64,000 nucleotides of DNA. Origin: Spisula solida (Eukaryota > Mollusca > Bivalvia > Venerida > Mactridae). The stretch covers positions 54,419,401 to 54,483,400 of the forward strand of contig OX365948.1 of NCBI GenBank assembly GCA_947247005.1. The letters are read 5' to 3'. Each line of letters starts with the position of its first letter. The first letter of the stretch is position 1. The notes below the pieces were generated by a model. The model did no database searches. It saw nothing but the letters and a program-made list of their open reading frames with translations, and was not told the origin of the DNA. Positions 35,143 to 48,202 of the stretch are shown here, one piece after another. A program made the position numbers and the translations under genes.

Positions 35143-37380
35143 TCATGATAGAGGTCTAACAGTTGTCCACATTTGTCCACTGGATAGGTTGTCATTTTAT
35201 CCGTGTTCGATTATACTAACAAATGCATATGATGTTGATTCTGACGTCTGAATACGAATAAATAGCCATTGTTCTGCTACGTCGATAATAATGGTTATAG
35301 TGTATGTCGCATCAATATGAAGGGAAATGTTTAAAAGCACTTTTGTCTTGTATGAATTGAGAGTAAATATATATTAAGGCTGTATAAATAAAAGCATTCG
35401 CCTTTTTTCTGCTTTGTCCCAACAAGTCAAACAACGTTATACTTAGTATATGGTGGCCAAAGTCTCGTTCATGCGAGATTTCAACCGAGTTTTTAATTGT
35501 TAGTAAAATGACATATTGAAATATTCAGACATAATTATTGAATGTACCCGCGCATACCCGTACACAGTATAAAAGAACCGGTATCTTGTATCTCTATTCA
35601 AAATCGTCATATGAATGAGGGTGAATAATCGCCGGCTGTCATTATATATGAAATATGTGGTAAATACGTAAATTTAAATCCATGAACTTTTTTAATGTCG
35701 ATTATTTTTTATAACATGACTTTATACAAGTAAAAACCTATATACTGTGACATGAGGACACTTCAAGTAGATGTCATATCTTGAGTTTGATGGGCTTGAA
35801 ATGGAAGAATGCTGTTTAACCCCGGGGTAAGAAAGTGGACTTTGCATTTAGGTGAGACTTTAGATTAGCTTGTTTTCAATGGTTGACGGGATATTTACAT
35901 GGATATCTTCAAAAAAACTACCACATTATTTTACGACGGATGCGAACCTGAGTAAGGAAAGCATAAGGACATTATAGTAGGCCTACTATTCGGTAATTAG
36001 TATTTTAACGGTTATAACGTTATGACAATATAATTTAATTTTGGTTCGAGAGAACAAATTGCTGCATATAAATAGCCAATATTACCACGTTTGGTCGTAT
36101 CATTTTTTCAAGTATTATTATTTATATATACGAGTATATTACATGTATACTATAAGAGACTTCGTAACGATACGGTCACCTGTGAATGTTACAGCAAAAT
36201 AAAATACATGATGTGTTATTTTGTGTCAAACTATTTAAAGTGACAAAATCACCGATGATTGAATGCGTTCAATTCATTTTATGGTGGTAAACTTACAAGA
36301 TTTTTCAATAGATAATTTAGATATAGAAAAACTGATGTCGAATATTTTTCTTTAAAAAAGTGCTTTGAATAATGACAGGATATTATAAATTTAATTGACC
36401 ATTCAACAAAATATACATTTCTTTACAGAGAACGTTGACGACCGTTATTTAAATTTGCGGTGGGCGACTATGTTTAGTATATTTATAATTACATTAATTG
36501 TGTACCTCGTTTTCAACATTTTGTACCTGGTTTCGACAATTTTATGGCGATTTTGTATTATAATGATAATAGATACTTTATGAAAACATACCATTCCTGG
36601 CTAGCATAGCGTTAAAAGTTCTATTATCAAATAATTACCTTATTGACACGAAGGCTCAGACTATATTATTATATGAAAGTGGCTCGATTATGTTGGGAAA
36701 CTATCAGATTTTATTTTGAAAATATTAAAATATTCTACCTGTATAAAGTTTCCCTGACTTAGACTTATTATTTCGATACATGTATGTCCGTGTAAATGTA
36801 TAGTAGGTCCTCGTATTAAAAAAAGTAGATGTCCCTATATCTAATTAAGCTTTATAGTGATTAATTATAAATTTAATTGATTAGCATTTTGATTTATACC
36901 TTCCTTTTATTGTAGATTCCATACATATCGGTTTCGCACATCCTTTCACTGAAACTCTATTATGAAATTCCCCAATTATACAATGTATATAAAATTATGA
37001 TATTGTGGACGTCATATGGGCCAAATTGCCATTATGCTTTTTTTCATTTTATGTACTAGTGTTCTTGTTCAACTGTTTATTGTTGAGGATCTCATGGAAG
37101 ATTGCCATTTAATTTAATTGTCAAATGAGTTTCCTCGTAAAATAAAGTCTTTATTATTATTATTATATTATTATTATATTATTATTATCCGAAATGATCA
37201 GTAATCGTCTTTTTCCGTACGAAGCGTCATTTCAAGTATATCTCACTCAAATAACCAACTCTTAATAAATAAATTAATCAATTAAAACCAAACTAAAAGT
37301 GCTCACTAGTTTGCTCTGTACTAGCATAAATCCGGATACTAAGACCAACTCAATAATGACCTTCCGAAATATACATTTAT
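35143..37380. other. No gene; simple ATT repeat near 37150
   Basis: AT-rich DNA without convincing exons. A run of TTA/ATT triplets lies at ~37150-37188. Confidence 0.45.
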
Positions 37381-37530
37381 CTTGAGTAGAAATCTCAAAT
37401 TGAGATTTTGCTCAAAACAGAGTCTGAATTTGAGATAAATCTGAAGTTTAAGTGCTTGAAATTACACTATATTAAGATCAGCAAAACATTTCTGGTTTGT
37501 GGTACGTGCACTAACTTTGGGTCTTCTCTT
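37381..37530. mobile_element. Decayed family H MITE fragment
   Basis: It contains 'gagtagaaatctcaaattga' and 'gattttgctcaaaacagagt', matching the left interior of family H. Both ends are missing. Confidence 0.65.
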
Positions 37531-37723
37531 AGAGCAGAAAGATCTCAGTGAAGAGAGATAAAAAAAATGGTTATCTTATATATTTACTCTGGTTTCTCAG
37601 GGCTAAGTATCTGATCAAGACAACCTCATGGGGAAAATAATAGCAAGTCGGATGCCCCTGAGAATAAATAGCTGAGAAAAGTTTCTGGATCCGTTCTTGG
37701 TGAAGAAATTATGCCACTGAAAA

Positions 37724-37855
37724 CACAGGTAACTGTATCATTAATGAAGAGTAAACAAAAAAAAATATTTTTTTTTATAAAATTTATAATATCTTAGATA
37801 ATATAAATTTTATAAAAAAAAATATTTCTCTTTATCAATGATACAGTTACCTGTG
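37724..37855. mobile_element. hAT-like palindromic MITE, second example
   Basis: Ends 'cacaggtaactgtatcatt' and the exact reverse complement (near-perfect inward to ~30 bases) enclose AT-rich palindromic sequence. The flanks are 'actgaaaa' (37716-37723) and 'tctgaaaa' (37856-37863), an 8-bp duplication with one mismatch. It shares the design of 3479-3582 but not its sequence. Confidence 0.85.
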
Positions 37856-38289
37856 TCTGAAAATGCAGCAAAAGTCACTGACTTAACACGACTGACAATT
37901 ATTGACAATTATTATACACAATACATGCATGTTTGATTGATATTTGTCAATGGTGGAGAAATGTATATTGTCCTACATCTAGGGTATTTGCTCACATGTA
38001 CGTCACTGTGACAGCTGCACAGAAGTTGTCATAAAATCAAAGCTCAGTTCTCGCACATAGATCTCTTATTAAGCTTTGTTGTCCGTTGTCATTTGAGTTT
38101 GCTTTCCTACTCTCTTTCCAGTTGCGTATTTTGTCAGTTCGTTTGGGTAAATGGAAGAGCTTACAACTAATAAGTGTGGTCTGCAGAATCACAGACATTG
38201 CCCAAATATCAAAGAAAATTTCTTGTGCATATATCGCTTGTCTTCTTTTTCATCTACATGTATTTCCATTATTGTTCCAGGTCAACTAT

Positions 38290-38470
38290 CCAAAGTTTCC
38301 TCCGATGTTTTCAATCACATGTTTCAGTATATAAGTATACAATGTACAAGGGGGTTCAGTGTGTCCATAGAGATAGATGTCCATGCTGACATCAAACGCC
38401 ATCGCAGGTGTTCCATAGTCATAGATTCTGGACCTGCCTAGACTTGTTCAGTATGTATGGCAAACATATC
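38290..38470 (+). repeat. Dispersed repeat family F, plus copy
   Basis: It matches 20260-20458 on the opposite strand. Three overlapping short frames pass through it; none is recognisable. Confidence 0.65.
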
Positions 38471-38606
38471 ACTATTGAGCTAACGTTCGAGCTATATCTA
38501 GGTCACTTGCCCATTTTGGTATGAGGTCAAATATCAGGTCTTCCTTGCGAACATGCTTGCTGCTAATTTGTTTTAATCAGTAGTTTCTGCTTTCTTATAA
38601 CTGCAG

Positions 38607-38799
38607 ACACGCTACATAGTTCTGATATTCACACGCTACATAGTTCTGATATTCACACGCTACATAGTTCTGATATTCACACGCTACATAGTTCTGATAT
38701 TCACACGCTACATAGTTCTGATATTCACACGCTACATAGTTCTGATATTCACACGCTACATAGTTCTGATATTCACACGCTACATAGTTCTGATATTCA
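38607..38799. repeat. 24-bp perfect tandem array, eight units
   Basis: The unit 'acacgctacatagttctgat' plus 'attc' repeats eight times with no visible change. Perfect identity points to very recent expansion. There are no spacers, so it is not a CRISPR-type array. Confidence 0.97.
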
Positions 38800-40127
38800 T
38801 GTATATCTATGAACAGTTATTTTGATAAAATTATACCTGTTTGCATTTTGCTTCTTACTGAGCTATTTTGTAGATTGTCTTCAACACTACTTATTTATAT
38901 ATTTGCGTCTTTGGTGATTGCTGGTGATATTTTTGAAGGTCGTCTGCTTTAGTTTACTTACTAAACCCAACATGTCCTCCTCTCTTTCTCTAATTCATCA
39001 CAACGTTCTTCGATTTTTGAACGATTCACATCACCTTTTGGACTTCAAAACTTTGTTTTGTCAAAATGAACACTCAGACACCAATGAATTTTCTAAAGAT
39101 TCAATTTTAGAGATGAGTCAGCAAAAACAGGAAGTGACGATCTAGGTAAAATGATGAGGTCACTTCCTGTTTCGAAGCACCGCCTATTTTGAAACAAGTA
39201 CCGATTTTAGAAATGGAGATCACTACAAAACAGCTGTTACATTCATTAATGAACAATTGCAATGCGACCATGTCCGATGTGATCCGTATAAAATGACCAC
39301 TTAAAATGTGCTATTTTTAGCATTATATCTTGGGTGAATCGAAAAGCGTTCAAAACTTCTATGAGTTCCAATGAACAGAGTTTAAATACACATTCATGAT
39401 TTAAATGAAAATGAAGTACATTGTATAAGGGTTTATTACTTTATTTACCGTTTGGGGGTTCGGGGGACACCATGTATATATATTGCCCAGTTCATTTGTG
39501 CAAACCGAAGAGCTTACATAACCATGAGTTATATGATTGATGCAACTATAGTCTTTACAGCAGGTGTTAAGTGCTGTGTGGCGGCTGTAAAAAGTCTCCC
39601 CGTACTTCACTTCAGTGTAGTTATCATTTATAATTACCTCCCTTTATGGCTAATTATGCACAGAATTCGAAGTCCACAGTGTGTCATTCATTGCGGAGTG
39701 AGTATATAGGCTTGCTTGATATATGTATTTTTGGGGATGTGGATGGTTCGTTCTATGTCTGACTCTTGCGTGGATGGCTAGGCGTTGCCGTCGTTTCTGT
39801 GTGCGCTACAGTATTTATATAAGACAAGGGAGGTAATCTTTGCTACTACAAATGTGCTTTATTTCGAAGGCTGCTTGGTCACTTGATCGTTGGATTTTGA
39901 CAAAACATATAGATAACAAGGGCATAAATAACACACCAAAGGGTATGTATGGAAATTTACTCTTCAAGGGTGAAAACAAAGAGGAAAATCTGATGTGTTT
40001 TGTAAAACGGACAGGTAACTTATTTGTAATCAAAATGAGGTGCTTCAATATTAAAATTTCAGAACAATTCCACAGCGAAGATACATTTGTTTCGTGTTCC
40101 GAATGTGTTCTTACCGGTCTGTTTTAA
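38800..40127. other. No gene recognised
   Basis: A 95-codon plus-strand frame (39840-40127) has balanced composition but no known domain and no clear splice or promoter context. I leave it as unassigned. Confidence 0.4.
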
Positions 40128-40210
40128 CATAGTCTGGTTCCCGATTTTTACAATATTCATACGGTAACACTAATGGTATGTAAGATTGGGGACGGGAACC
40201 AGACTATGTA
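40128..40210. mobile_element. Small MITE with TTAA flanks
   Basis: Ends 'catagtctggttcccg' and 'cgggaaccagactatg' are exact inverted copies. TTAA stands at 40124-40127 and 40211-40214. TTAA duplication is typical of piggyBac-type elements, although the end sequence itself does not start with the usual CCC. Confidence 0.7.
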
Positions 40211-40214
40211 TTAA

Positions 40215-42523
40215 CATTGATACACAAATACAGTAGTTCGTGTTCCGTCTGTGCCCTATTGAACAGTGAAAACATTTTTCACACAGTCGTAAATACAAAG
40301 TCTATTTCAAGCGAATGAATTAACTTAAATCATTATTTGTACAGCAAACACGCAGACATTAGCAATTACTTTAAATCCTCATACTGGGCATGTGAATCGA
40401 CTTTCCGTTTAGAATACGCCTTGTCTTCAAACAAAATTCGATAATGTTGTAGAAATACAAATGTACATGAAATGAAAATTGCTCAGAGAAAGTTATTGTA
40501 CCGTAAGAATGTTTTGAATGATTAAAGTAACGAATCCGACTGGACGAAAGATAAGCACGTATTGTCATGGGTACCATGTAAAAATATTTCAACTATATAC
40601 TATTGAAATGTTCCAAAACTGCAATATTAGTACCTACAAGGTATGCATAATTATTGACATGTACCACCGTCTGTAAGTCGTGCGTTTATCACATAATACG
40701 TCGATATCCGCAGGGCCCTACATGATTACGAAATTCATAAAATTAAATTTTTACATGTGATTTACCTTATCAATTTTGGTGCAAACTATCTTTCCTACAT
40801 CAGTTTTTGAAATATATGTAAATGTTGAAGTCAGCGTCTTTCATATACATTCTAGGCACTGCCGTCGCTTCTACGTGGCTTTGCAGTGCATTACAGTTTT
40901 TTGCATAACACTCTACCGTCAGATCATTTCAGTCTGTTCGCTCAGTTCGGTTGACAGAGCAATTGCTTGTCATCGAATACTTAGTTTTCTGTTGCATTGG
41001 CGACTGTCATGTTTTCTACGTGCGTTGTCAGTTGTCTTTGGAAAATCAAGTCATTATTGGTTGCTTACTAAGTCAAGGAACGTTTGTTAGGCCAACTGAT
41101 TATCGTAATCGTACATCGGACACGTTGGAAACATTAAGGTTCCCGACCTATTAAGACATCGTCATTTTCCGTGTTACCTCGTGAAACATCGGTACCAATG
41201 TGAACATTTAAAAGAAAAATGTTTTGCTTCTATGACGACAACTTACATGTATATTTTAAGGTATATATCTGTTAGCAAAGCAAAGCTATCTTTGTGATCT
41301 CAAATAGATACAAAAAAACGCTAGATCTGCATGGAAGTGGGCCCCCGGTTAAAAAGATGAATGCGATTTGATGACTTTTGATTGATTTTGTTTCATACAG
41401 AAAATTACTATTGATAATTGTTATGGATGTTAAGGCCTTATGTAATTCAATTGTAAAACACATATCGAACCAGTCGCTATTGTTCTGTGTAAACAATGCA
41501 ATAACAACAATGAAGCTAGTCTGATCACAATGTGCAACATTGTAATGGTTCATTGTTGATATAAAAGTTCCTAACTATTATGTTACCCGCTTTCATGTAA
41601 TTCTGGAGTGTTCTGTTCGTCGAGGTCACGTGGTTATGTGGCTATTGTTTCAACGCGATCGAACCGCCAGTAACAAACAACAAACGATGTTGCCGCAAGC
41701 TTAACAGACATCTATCCGGTAAAGTATGGACCGTGTGTAGTACGAGTTTTAACCAATACCATCTCTCCCCCACTCGATTGCTAACAAAAGTACCACTAAA
41801 CATGTTCTATTCTGTACAAGTACCTATATTTGCTATACGCAAACATAAGACACTTGAACAAAAAAGTGAAATGGATTATACATCGAAATCCTAACCTTTG
41901 TTTACATTTGCTGCTAAGCAACAAAGCCAACAAACCCGACTGGAACGCGTTGGAGCGTGATAGGTTTTTGCGCAACGTGGCAATCGTTGATGTCCTTGAT
42001 TCTCGGCCAGTATTACCTCCAATTGATTGATTAAACAATATGGACAAGCCCATTATTCCAATAGCAATCCATCGATCATGTATAATACATTATAATGTAA
42101 TAATGATTTTTAACTATGACAGAAATTGGCAAAATTTGACATTTTGAATGAAGCGTGTACGGATAAGATCGTTTTTAGTACATGCACTATGCTTTCTGTT
42201 CTCCGATCCTTTTTGACACTGCTGCATCAACCTTGAATACCAACCTTGCTTTGTGCATATTATATGAACGACAATTAAAATATGTTTAAACTAAAGACTT
42301 TTTTGCCGAGCTACACATAGTATGTATGACACAGTCAGAAATGACACCATGTTACACGGAACGATTGCTAATAGTCAATCACGTATTGTTGTTTTTTTGT
42401 TGTTGTTGACAGCGCACAGTCCGACAGAAACGGTGGCAGCGACTAGCCACACAATCAACAGTCAGACATAAAACGCACCATCTATATCCCCAGAATAAAG
42501 GATATTTCAAGCAAGCTTATATC
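40215..42523. other. No gene recognised
   Basis: A plus-strand stretch at 41905-42030 reads 'NALERDRFLRNVAIVDVLDS' before a stop, and both strands are open there. I recognise no domain and see no acceptor site, so it remains unassigned. Confidence 0.4.
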
Positions 42524-42700
42524 TTAGAAATAGAAGGGCGTAGGTGCTACTTACGACCTTATAAGACTGATACATATTTGAAATCTGTATCATAAAAATC
42601 AGAAATGGTCATGTTGACCAAATTGAAGTTGAAAAGGCTTGTTTTCCATACGTAAAGAGTATTTTTCGGACAGTTTTTTTCTTTCTTGTTCTCTAAATAT
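42524..42700. mobile_element. Decayed relative of the 4462-4652 MITE
   Basis: It shares 'gaccttataagact', 'gatacatatttgaaatctg' and 'catgttgaccaaattgaagt' with 4462-4652 in the same order. The right end is not clear. Confidence 0.6.
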
Positions 42701-42860
42701 TGAATTTGTACTTTCTAATTCTAATCCAGATATATACTGACCCAGCAATGAATGACATAAACGCAATGTTAGAAGCTGCATTGGTATACAATGGGCAGTG
42801 TTGTGGCACTCGCTTGCAAGCAGTTTTAAAGGAACATGAAAGCCATTAGGGCGTGTCCTT

Positions 42861-42935
42861 GTGGTCTGTGATGTTTCTGTGTGTATATTTTGTGCTCTGT
42901 TGTTGCAGTTGAGTGCTGCCTTTACTGTTGTTTCC
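42861..42935 (-). repeat. Dispersed repeat family C, partial copy
   Basis: On the minus strand it reads 'aaaggcagcactcaactgca', the start of family C. Only the first ~70 bases are recognisable. Confidence 0.5.
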
Positions 42936-43400
42936 ATTTAGTTGTATCTTTTTGTAACTACAACGTTGTGCATATATGGTAACTTATTTAATGCTAACTG
43001 ATGAGATATGGAGTTCTATCAGTGAAATAAAACCTATATCAGTCACTGGTTATCACCTACAATGTGACTGATATAAGCTCCGCCCCCCTCACAGGGACTA
43101 CTTCAATTTACAAAAATCTCAACACTAAAATGTCTGTAACTTTTTTATTACTGAACGGAAACATGTCATGTGGGGGTTTTTATTCTTAGTTAGACCATTT
43201 CCTACAAGTTGGTGTATGATTTAATGCAAAATTCTCAAAAGAGTCGTTTTCACCTATTCACCATAATCCAAGATGGCGGATTTTGAAGTGAAAAATATGA
43301 ATGGAATAACATATTCATACGTAGCCTAACCACAGTGGTAATTTGGCATAAATAGTACCAGTTTTGACACCATAAAAGCATTAAATAAATAGAATATGTG

Positions 43401-43556
43401 TTTGTTTTTATTGAATATGGTTAATATCTCATCTTGTAGTGATAAAATTTTAATATTTTCACTCGCGCTACGCGCTCTTGAAAATATTGAATTTTATCAC
43501 TACACGATGAGATATAAACCATATTCAATCAAAACAAACAAATATCCTCTATTTAT
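43401..43556 (-). mobile_element. Fold-back hairpin related to family A
   Basis: On the minus strand it begins 'atagaggatatttgtttgtt', the family A end, and opens into a ~140-base hairpin with arms around 'atatctcatcttgtagtgat'. The loop is 'cactcgcgctacgcgctct'. The arm sequence differs from family A, so it is a sister family with the same end and loop design. The body extent to the left is unclear. Confidence 0.7.
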
Positions 43557-44545
43557 ATGTTGAGGTTCAAGATACCATTCCAATGAAATGGGAGTTAAGT
43601 TTATGATCAACGCAAATGCGCTTCAATTGTAGAAAAATACTAACTGCCAACGTGTATATTCGTGCTATAGCTAAATTTTGACTACATTTTATAATTGTAT
43701 AGTAGGTCACCAAATCTCAAATGAGATATGGAACGTATCGTACCCAAAGTATGTCATAGAAAAATACCTCTATCAAAATACTTTAGCTCAGATTGTTTTC
43801 CCGAAAGTGTTCAAAAAGTTTTATTACTTGACCAAAATTGCTGAAATTTGTTCAGATATTAGTTTAGGGTATTACACACATAAAGCATCCAAAACATTTA
43901 GTTCAAATACGTATTTGGTCTAAAAACTATAAGAACCGTAACGTTTAATAGACTAGGTTGGTCGCAAGTATCAAAGGTGTGTACATGTCTAACATAGTTT
44001 CTTGTTACTCATCCAAATTAGGTTAAGTTAGTGTTAGCTCAATGTCCCAATTTAGTATGAGTCTGTGTAAGCGGTACTTACATTGCGCCTGGATTGTATG
44101 GTGGTTAAGTGTTAGCTGATTACAAAGTCCCAGGTTAATATTAGTATGCGTTAACTATGCTTGAAGGATCCAAATTACTATGCGTCAGTGTTAGTGGAGT
44201 TAGGTAACGACTAAGCTGTTGTCGTTCTTTGTTTGAGTTCGAGAGACTGTTTAGGTGCGCCAAAATTAGGCTTTTCCCCCACCCTAATTGGCCAATGACC
44301 TCAAGCTTTAAGAACGAGGCAAAAGACAACTGTGTGACAAAAATGAATCCGTGTGCTATATCCTAGCTCTTACCGAATTGACTTGTTGGTTTTTAACGTG
44401 GCCGGTGTGCCAAGTCAACATGAGTACATTTGTATGTACAAGTGTGAGCTACACCGGATATGATAACAGGAATTGATGCTATTATATATGCTTGCTACTT
44501 TGAAAGAATGTGTTTACGGTAATAAATCCTATGTGTACTCGTTCA

Positions 44546-44866
44546 CCGCTTCTCAGTTCCGTCAGAGAATTATATACCGTTTACATAAGGCTCTGATAGA
44601 ACTGAACATCGATGTAACTCTCTAACGGAACTCAAGATTCACGGCATCTAAGTTCCGTCCGAGAGTTACATCGGTTTTCAGTTCCATCATGGCCATATAA
44701 AAACAGTACCGTGAATTCTCTGACGGAACTGAGAAACGATGTATCGAGGTTAGTACCGTGTACACCGCTTCTCAGTTCTACCAGGGAATTGTTTTCATAT
44801 GACTCTGACGGAACTGAAAACCGATGTAACGCTCTTTGACGGAACAACTGAGAAGTCGATGCATCG
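44546..44866. repeat. Cluster of inverted 15-base cores
   Basis: The core 'cagttccgtcagaga' and its reverse complement 'tctctgacggaactg' occur about nine times, with small changes, in mixed orientation. They alternate with 'catcgatgtaac'-like blocks. Units are spaced roughly 25-65 bases. Many pairs could form stem-loops. No coding frame spans it. Confidence 0.85.
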
Positions 44867-46349
44867 CGATTACCCCCGTGACGTCATATATGTAGATGAA
44901 TCAAATCATTTATTGTCACATGGTACAGCAACGATTGAATACCGGATCTCAAATATCAAATATGAAAATAATGTCAACCAGCGTGTTGTATATGATTACA
45001 CGGACATGGTAAATATCAATAACAAACGAATGATTTTATACATGCGCATGTGTGTTAGAGTTTGTTTAAGCATATAATATTTCTGAAATCCTCCACACAA
45101 AAGCTTCAATGATAATACGGCAAGCAAATACTATAAACATATTAGACAAGTTGGATGAATTGATTAATATACGGTAACCAGAGTGGCTGTTATTTCCCGG
45201 GACAGCTGTCATTGTTCGGATATACAATATCATACGAACAGTTCATATTTTATAAAGAGCACAGTCGGAAAATCGCAAATAAAATATAACTCTAGCCTGC
45301 TAATTCATGTCGCTAACGCTAACGATCGTGGAGAGCGTAATGATAATTGACGCTATTTCGAAATTCTAAAAGCCGACCGGAGAATTGAATGCGCTATTGA
45401 TAGAGAGAGAAAAATGAGAAATCCGCTATTAGATGTTTGAACAAACTTGTCTTTACACAATACCGCCATTTGCGATTATTCCAGCAGCAATTATAGTTTT
45501 AATATTTAATTCTTTTCATAAATGCGCGTATATGGTGAATAAAAGCGTATTGAATTCATGGAGACTATTAGCGTACTTGAGTCTGAGTATCCACATCGAG
45601 TCAGAACATGTTATGTTTGAGAGAACCGATCAATTTGTGTTCAGTTAAAAATTGGAACATACAAAATAATTTTCATTTTTCATTTATTGAAATGGCATAC
45701 GGACGGTTACATTTTCATACAATTGTGAGTATAAGTATATTTTGTTTATCTAATTGCAGCGCATTGTCAGACCACATCTAACTGAGACTCAAAGCCTATG
45801 ACAAGTCTCGGTTGAATGTGGTTTACTAATGCAATCATTATGTACTAAAAAGGTATCTCTACAACATTTGGGACTTGTGTTGAATATTACGGAAATCGAC
45901 TTTGAAGTCTACTGTCACAGGATTCCAATAATGCCATTATGGTGGTGTCTGTTGGCAAATTCAGAAGAAATAAAAATAGTAGCTATCGTGATATGGCATT
46001 GACTAAGCCCATGTTAGTCACTGCCATTGCTCATAGGTCAATATCGGCAAGCTTTATTTCAACTGTAGTTATAGGATGGAACTATATTGTATTCATGTAA
46101 CTTCTGCTTCTGCGTTCCATCTTTACGGGCGTTTATATCTTCATTTGGGATGTGGTTATGAACTGCATCGTCTTCTGTCTGTTGCTGGAATCTCCCCATA
46201 GCTTGGTCTCCTCATGTAAGAAATACACTAATATTACGGTTAAAGTAAAAACTGGTGCTACGTGGTGATTATTTTAAGAATTGAACCATTCTCTTAATCA
46301 AATCTTTATCAAATATAACGTATGGATTATATATAGACTTTTAGTACTA
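44867..46349. other. No gene recognised
   Basis: AT-rich sequence with short frames only. No structured repeat stands out. Confidence 0.4.
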
Positions 46350-46999
46350 CAGTCAACTCTCGTTATCTCGAATTTCACGGGACCGTGGAAATTACTTCGA
46401 CATAACGAAAATTCGAGATAGAATTTTCGGCATCGAAGTTGCAAGTTTTCCAGTTTCTGTCATTTTACGCCGCCATATTGTTACGGTCGTAAGAACGACA
46501 TATTCGTGAGAATTGCGTGTTGTGATATTTATGTACATGTATTCCTCCTCGAGAAAATGCATTTTATTTTAATTATTATTTTTACAAACAATTGTTCGAG
46601 ATGACATGTTTATTGATGTTAGTAGTAACACAAAGTTTTATGACATGTTTGCGCAAATTGTTGCAAACAAATATTTGTTCAACAATGGAAGGCGCGAAAA
46701 TTACAGGTAAATCGAAGATTTCAGACTGGCGAAGTGTGAAAAACATTCGACGCTAGTCGAATACGATCCGACTTCGACCCGACTTCGAGATGAACAATAG
46801 ATTTAAAGTGCAAATTGGTTAAACGGGACCAAAAAATAATTCGACATAACGAAAAATTCGAGCCGAATTCGAGCCGAAACTTCGAGATGGGTCTCGAGAT
46901 TTCATATAGACAAAGAAGGAGAAAAATCGGGACTTGAAAAAAACTTCGACATAACGGAAAATTCGATATAAGCGAGTTCGAGATAACGAGAGTTGACTG
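46350..46999. mobile_element. 650-bp pogo/Tigger-like non-autonomous element
   Basis: Ends 'cagtcaactctcgttatctc' and 'gagataacgagagttgactg' are inverted and bounded by TA (46348-46349, 47000-47001). The motif 'cgacataacgaaaa' recurs inside at both ends, giving a second tier of inverted repeats. CAGT-starting ends plus TA duplication are typical of pogo/Tigger elements. No transposase frame remains. Confidence 0.85.
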
Positions 47000-47511
47000 T
47001 ATATCATAAAATACATTACGTGTCAGTTTCTTTAAACGAAAAGCTTATATAATAATTATAGTAGCACATATATTTCAATAGGAAACAAAATCTATTGATC
47101 GTCAGTGTATTCGTAAGAAAATAATGTAAAACATTCTGCTTAAACGTATGGTTAATTTTTAATGTTTTGCATATCGAATTACCATTACTCGCGACTACGT
47201 TTTTGAAAATGCGTTTGTAATTAATAGCCCTTCTGCACTTTTTCTTTACAGTATACACTAGTTATTATTTTATTGTTAATTCGCCATTTTAAGATGTGAA
47301 AAGATGCCGACACATTCTATTTAAGCTTCTGTTGTTTATTTATATACTTAACGATGATGTAATGTAGGCCTATTGTTCCGATTTTGTTACATAACACGTG
47401 TAAATACCACGTGATATGACGTAACGAATAGCACTGCACTAAAACACTTGTGTTTGTGTTTACTAGTATTTGAACTATAAGAATCCATTGCGGATGTTTT
47501 GTTTAACAATA

Positions 47512-47882
47512 CTGTAAAGTCACTTATTTTCGTGGGCAATACATTTCGTTGATTTGGTAATATTTCGGGGGTGGTAAATACTACGTAAATACTACGTAGT
47601 TCAGCTTCTTGACAACTGGAACTTGGACTTTCCGCGATTAAGATCATTTTCTCGTCCAGCTGTGGGTTAGGCATAGTGTCGTGTATCTGTGGTCGGTGTT
47701 GTTTTTATATTGAGTGCAGCTTTCCCTGTCAGAAGTATTATATTTTTACAAAGAATGGAGGGGAACCCACGTTTCGTATTTGAGAGATCGCGGCTTAGTC
47801 GCGGAGGATTAGATTTCGTGGTCGAGGTCAACCACGAAATCAACGACAATTTAACCACCAACAAAAAGTAATGAGTTTACAG
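47512..47882. mobile_element. TA-flanked MITE, family G, long copy
   Basis: Ends 'ctgtaaagtca' and 'tgagtttacag' are bounded by TA (47510-47511, 47883-47884). It shares 'attagatttcgtgg' and 'cacgaaatcaacga' with 22702-22917. About 155 extra bases (roughly 47590-47745) include a minus-strand fragment reminiscent of family C ('gacagggaaagctgcactca'). Confidence 0.78.
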
Positions 47883-48202
47883 TAATGCATTTGAGAGCTC
47901 AGACTTGGGTATAATGTTTAATTATGTTTAGCCATTTTCCCCGTAGTGTATCATAATGCATATATATTATACATGTACTTAAAAGACATGGTGGGATGAA
48001 TTGAGTTAATTATGAGAGGTTTGCTTGAAAGCACATGTACCATAAAGAACTCTGTGCCACGTGTTGTAAACCTGTTTTGTCAGATAATTTTCCATTCGTG
48101 GCATTAATAGTTTATTGTCTTTTAACGTGCTGATGGAACTATAGTTCCGTTTGAAACCATCAATCACATTAAATACGTGGGATTGTTACATCCGATATCA
48201 GA

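Noticed and set aside
38607..38799. Possible CRISPR-like array
   Set aside because: The 24-bp units are contiguous with no spacers, and the DNA is eukaryotic.
39840..40127. 95-codon plus-strand frame with protein-like composition
   Set aside because: No recognisable domain, no splice sites or promoter evidence, and a MITE begins at its end.
41830..42030. Overlapping plus and minus frames of 66 and 85 codons
   Set aside because: Open on both strands with no domain or splice support; I could not decide that either is real.
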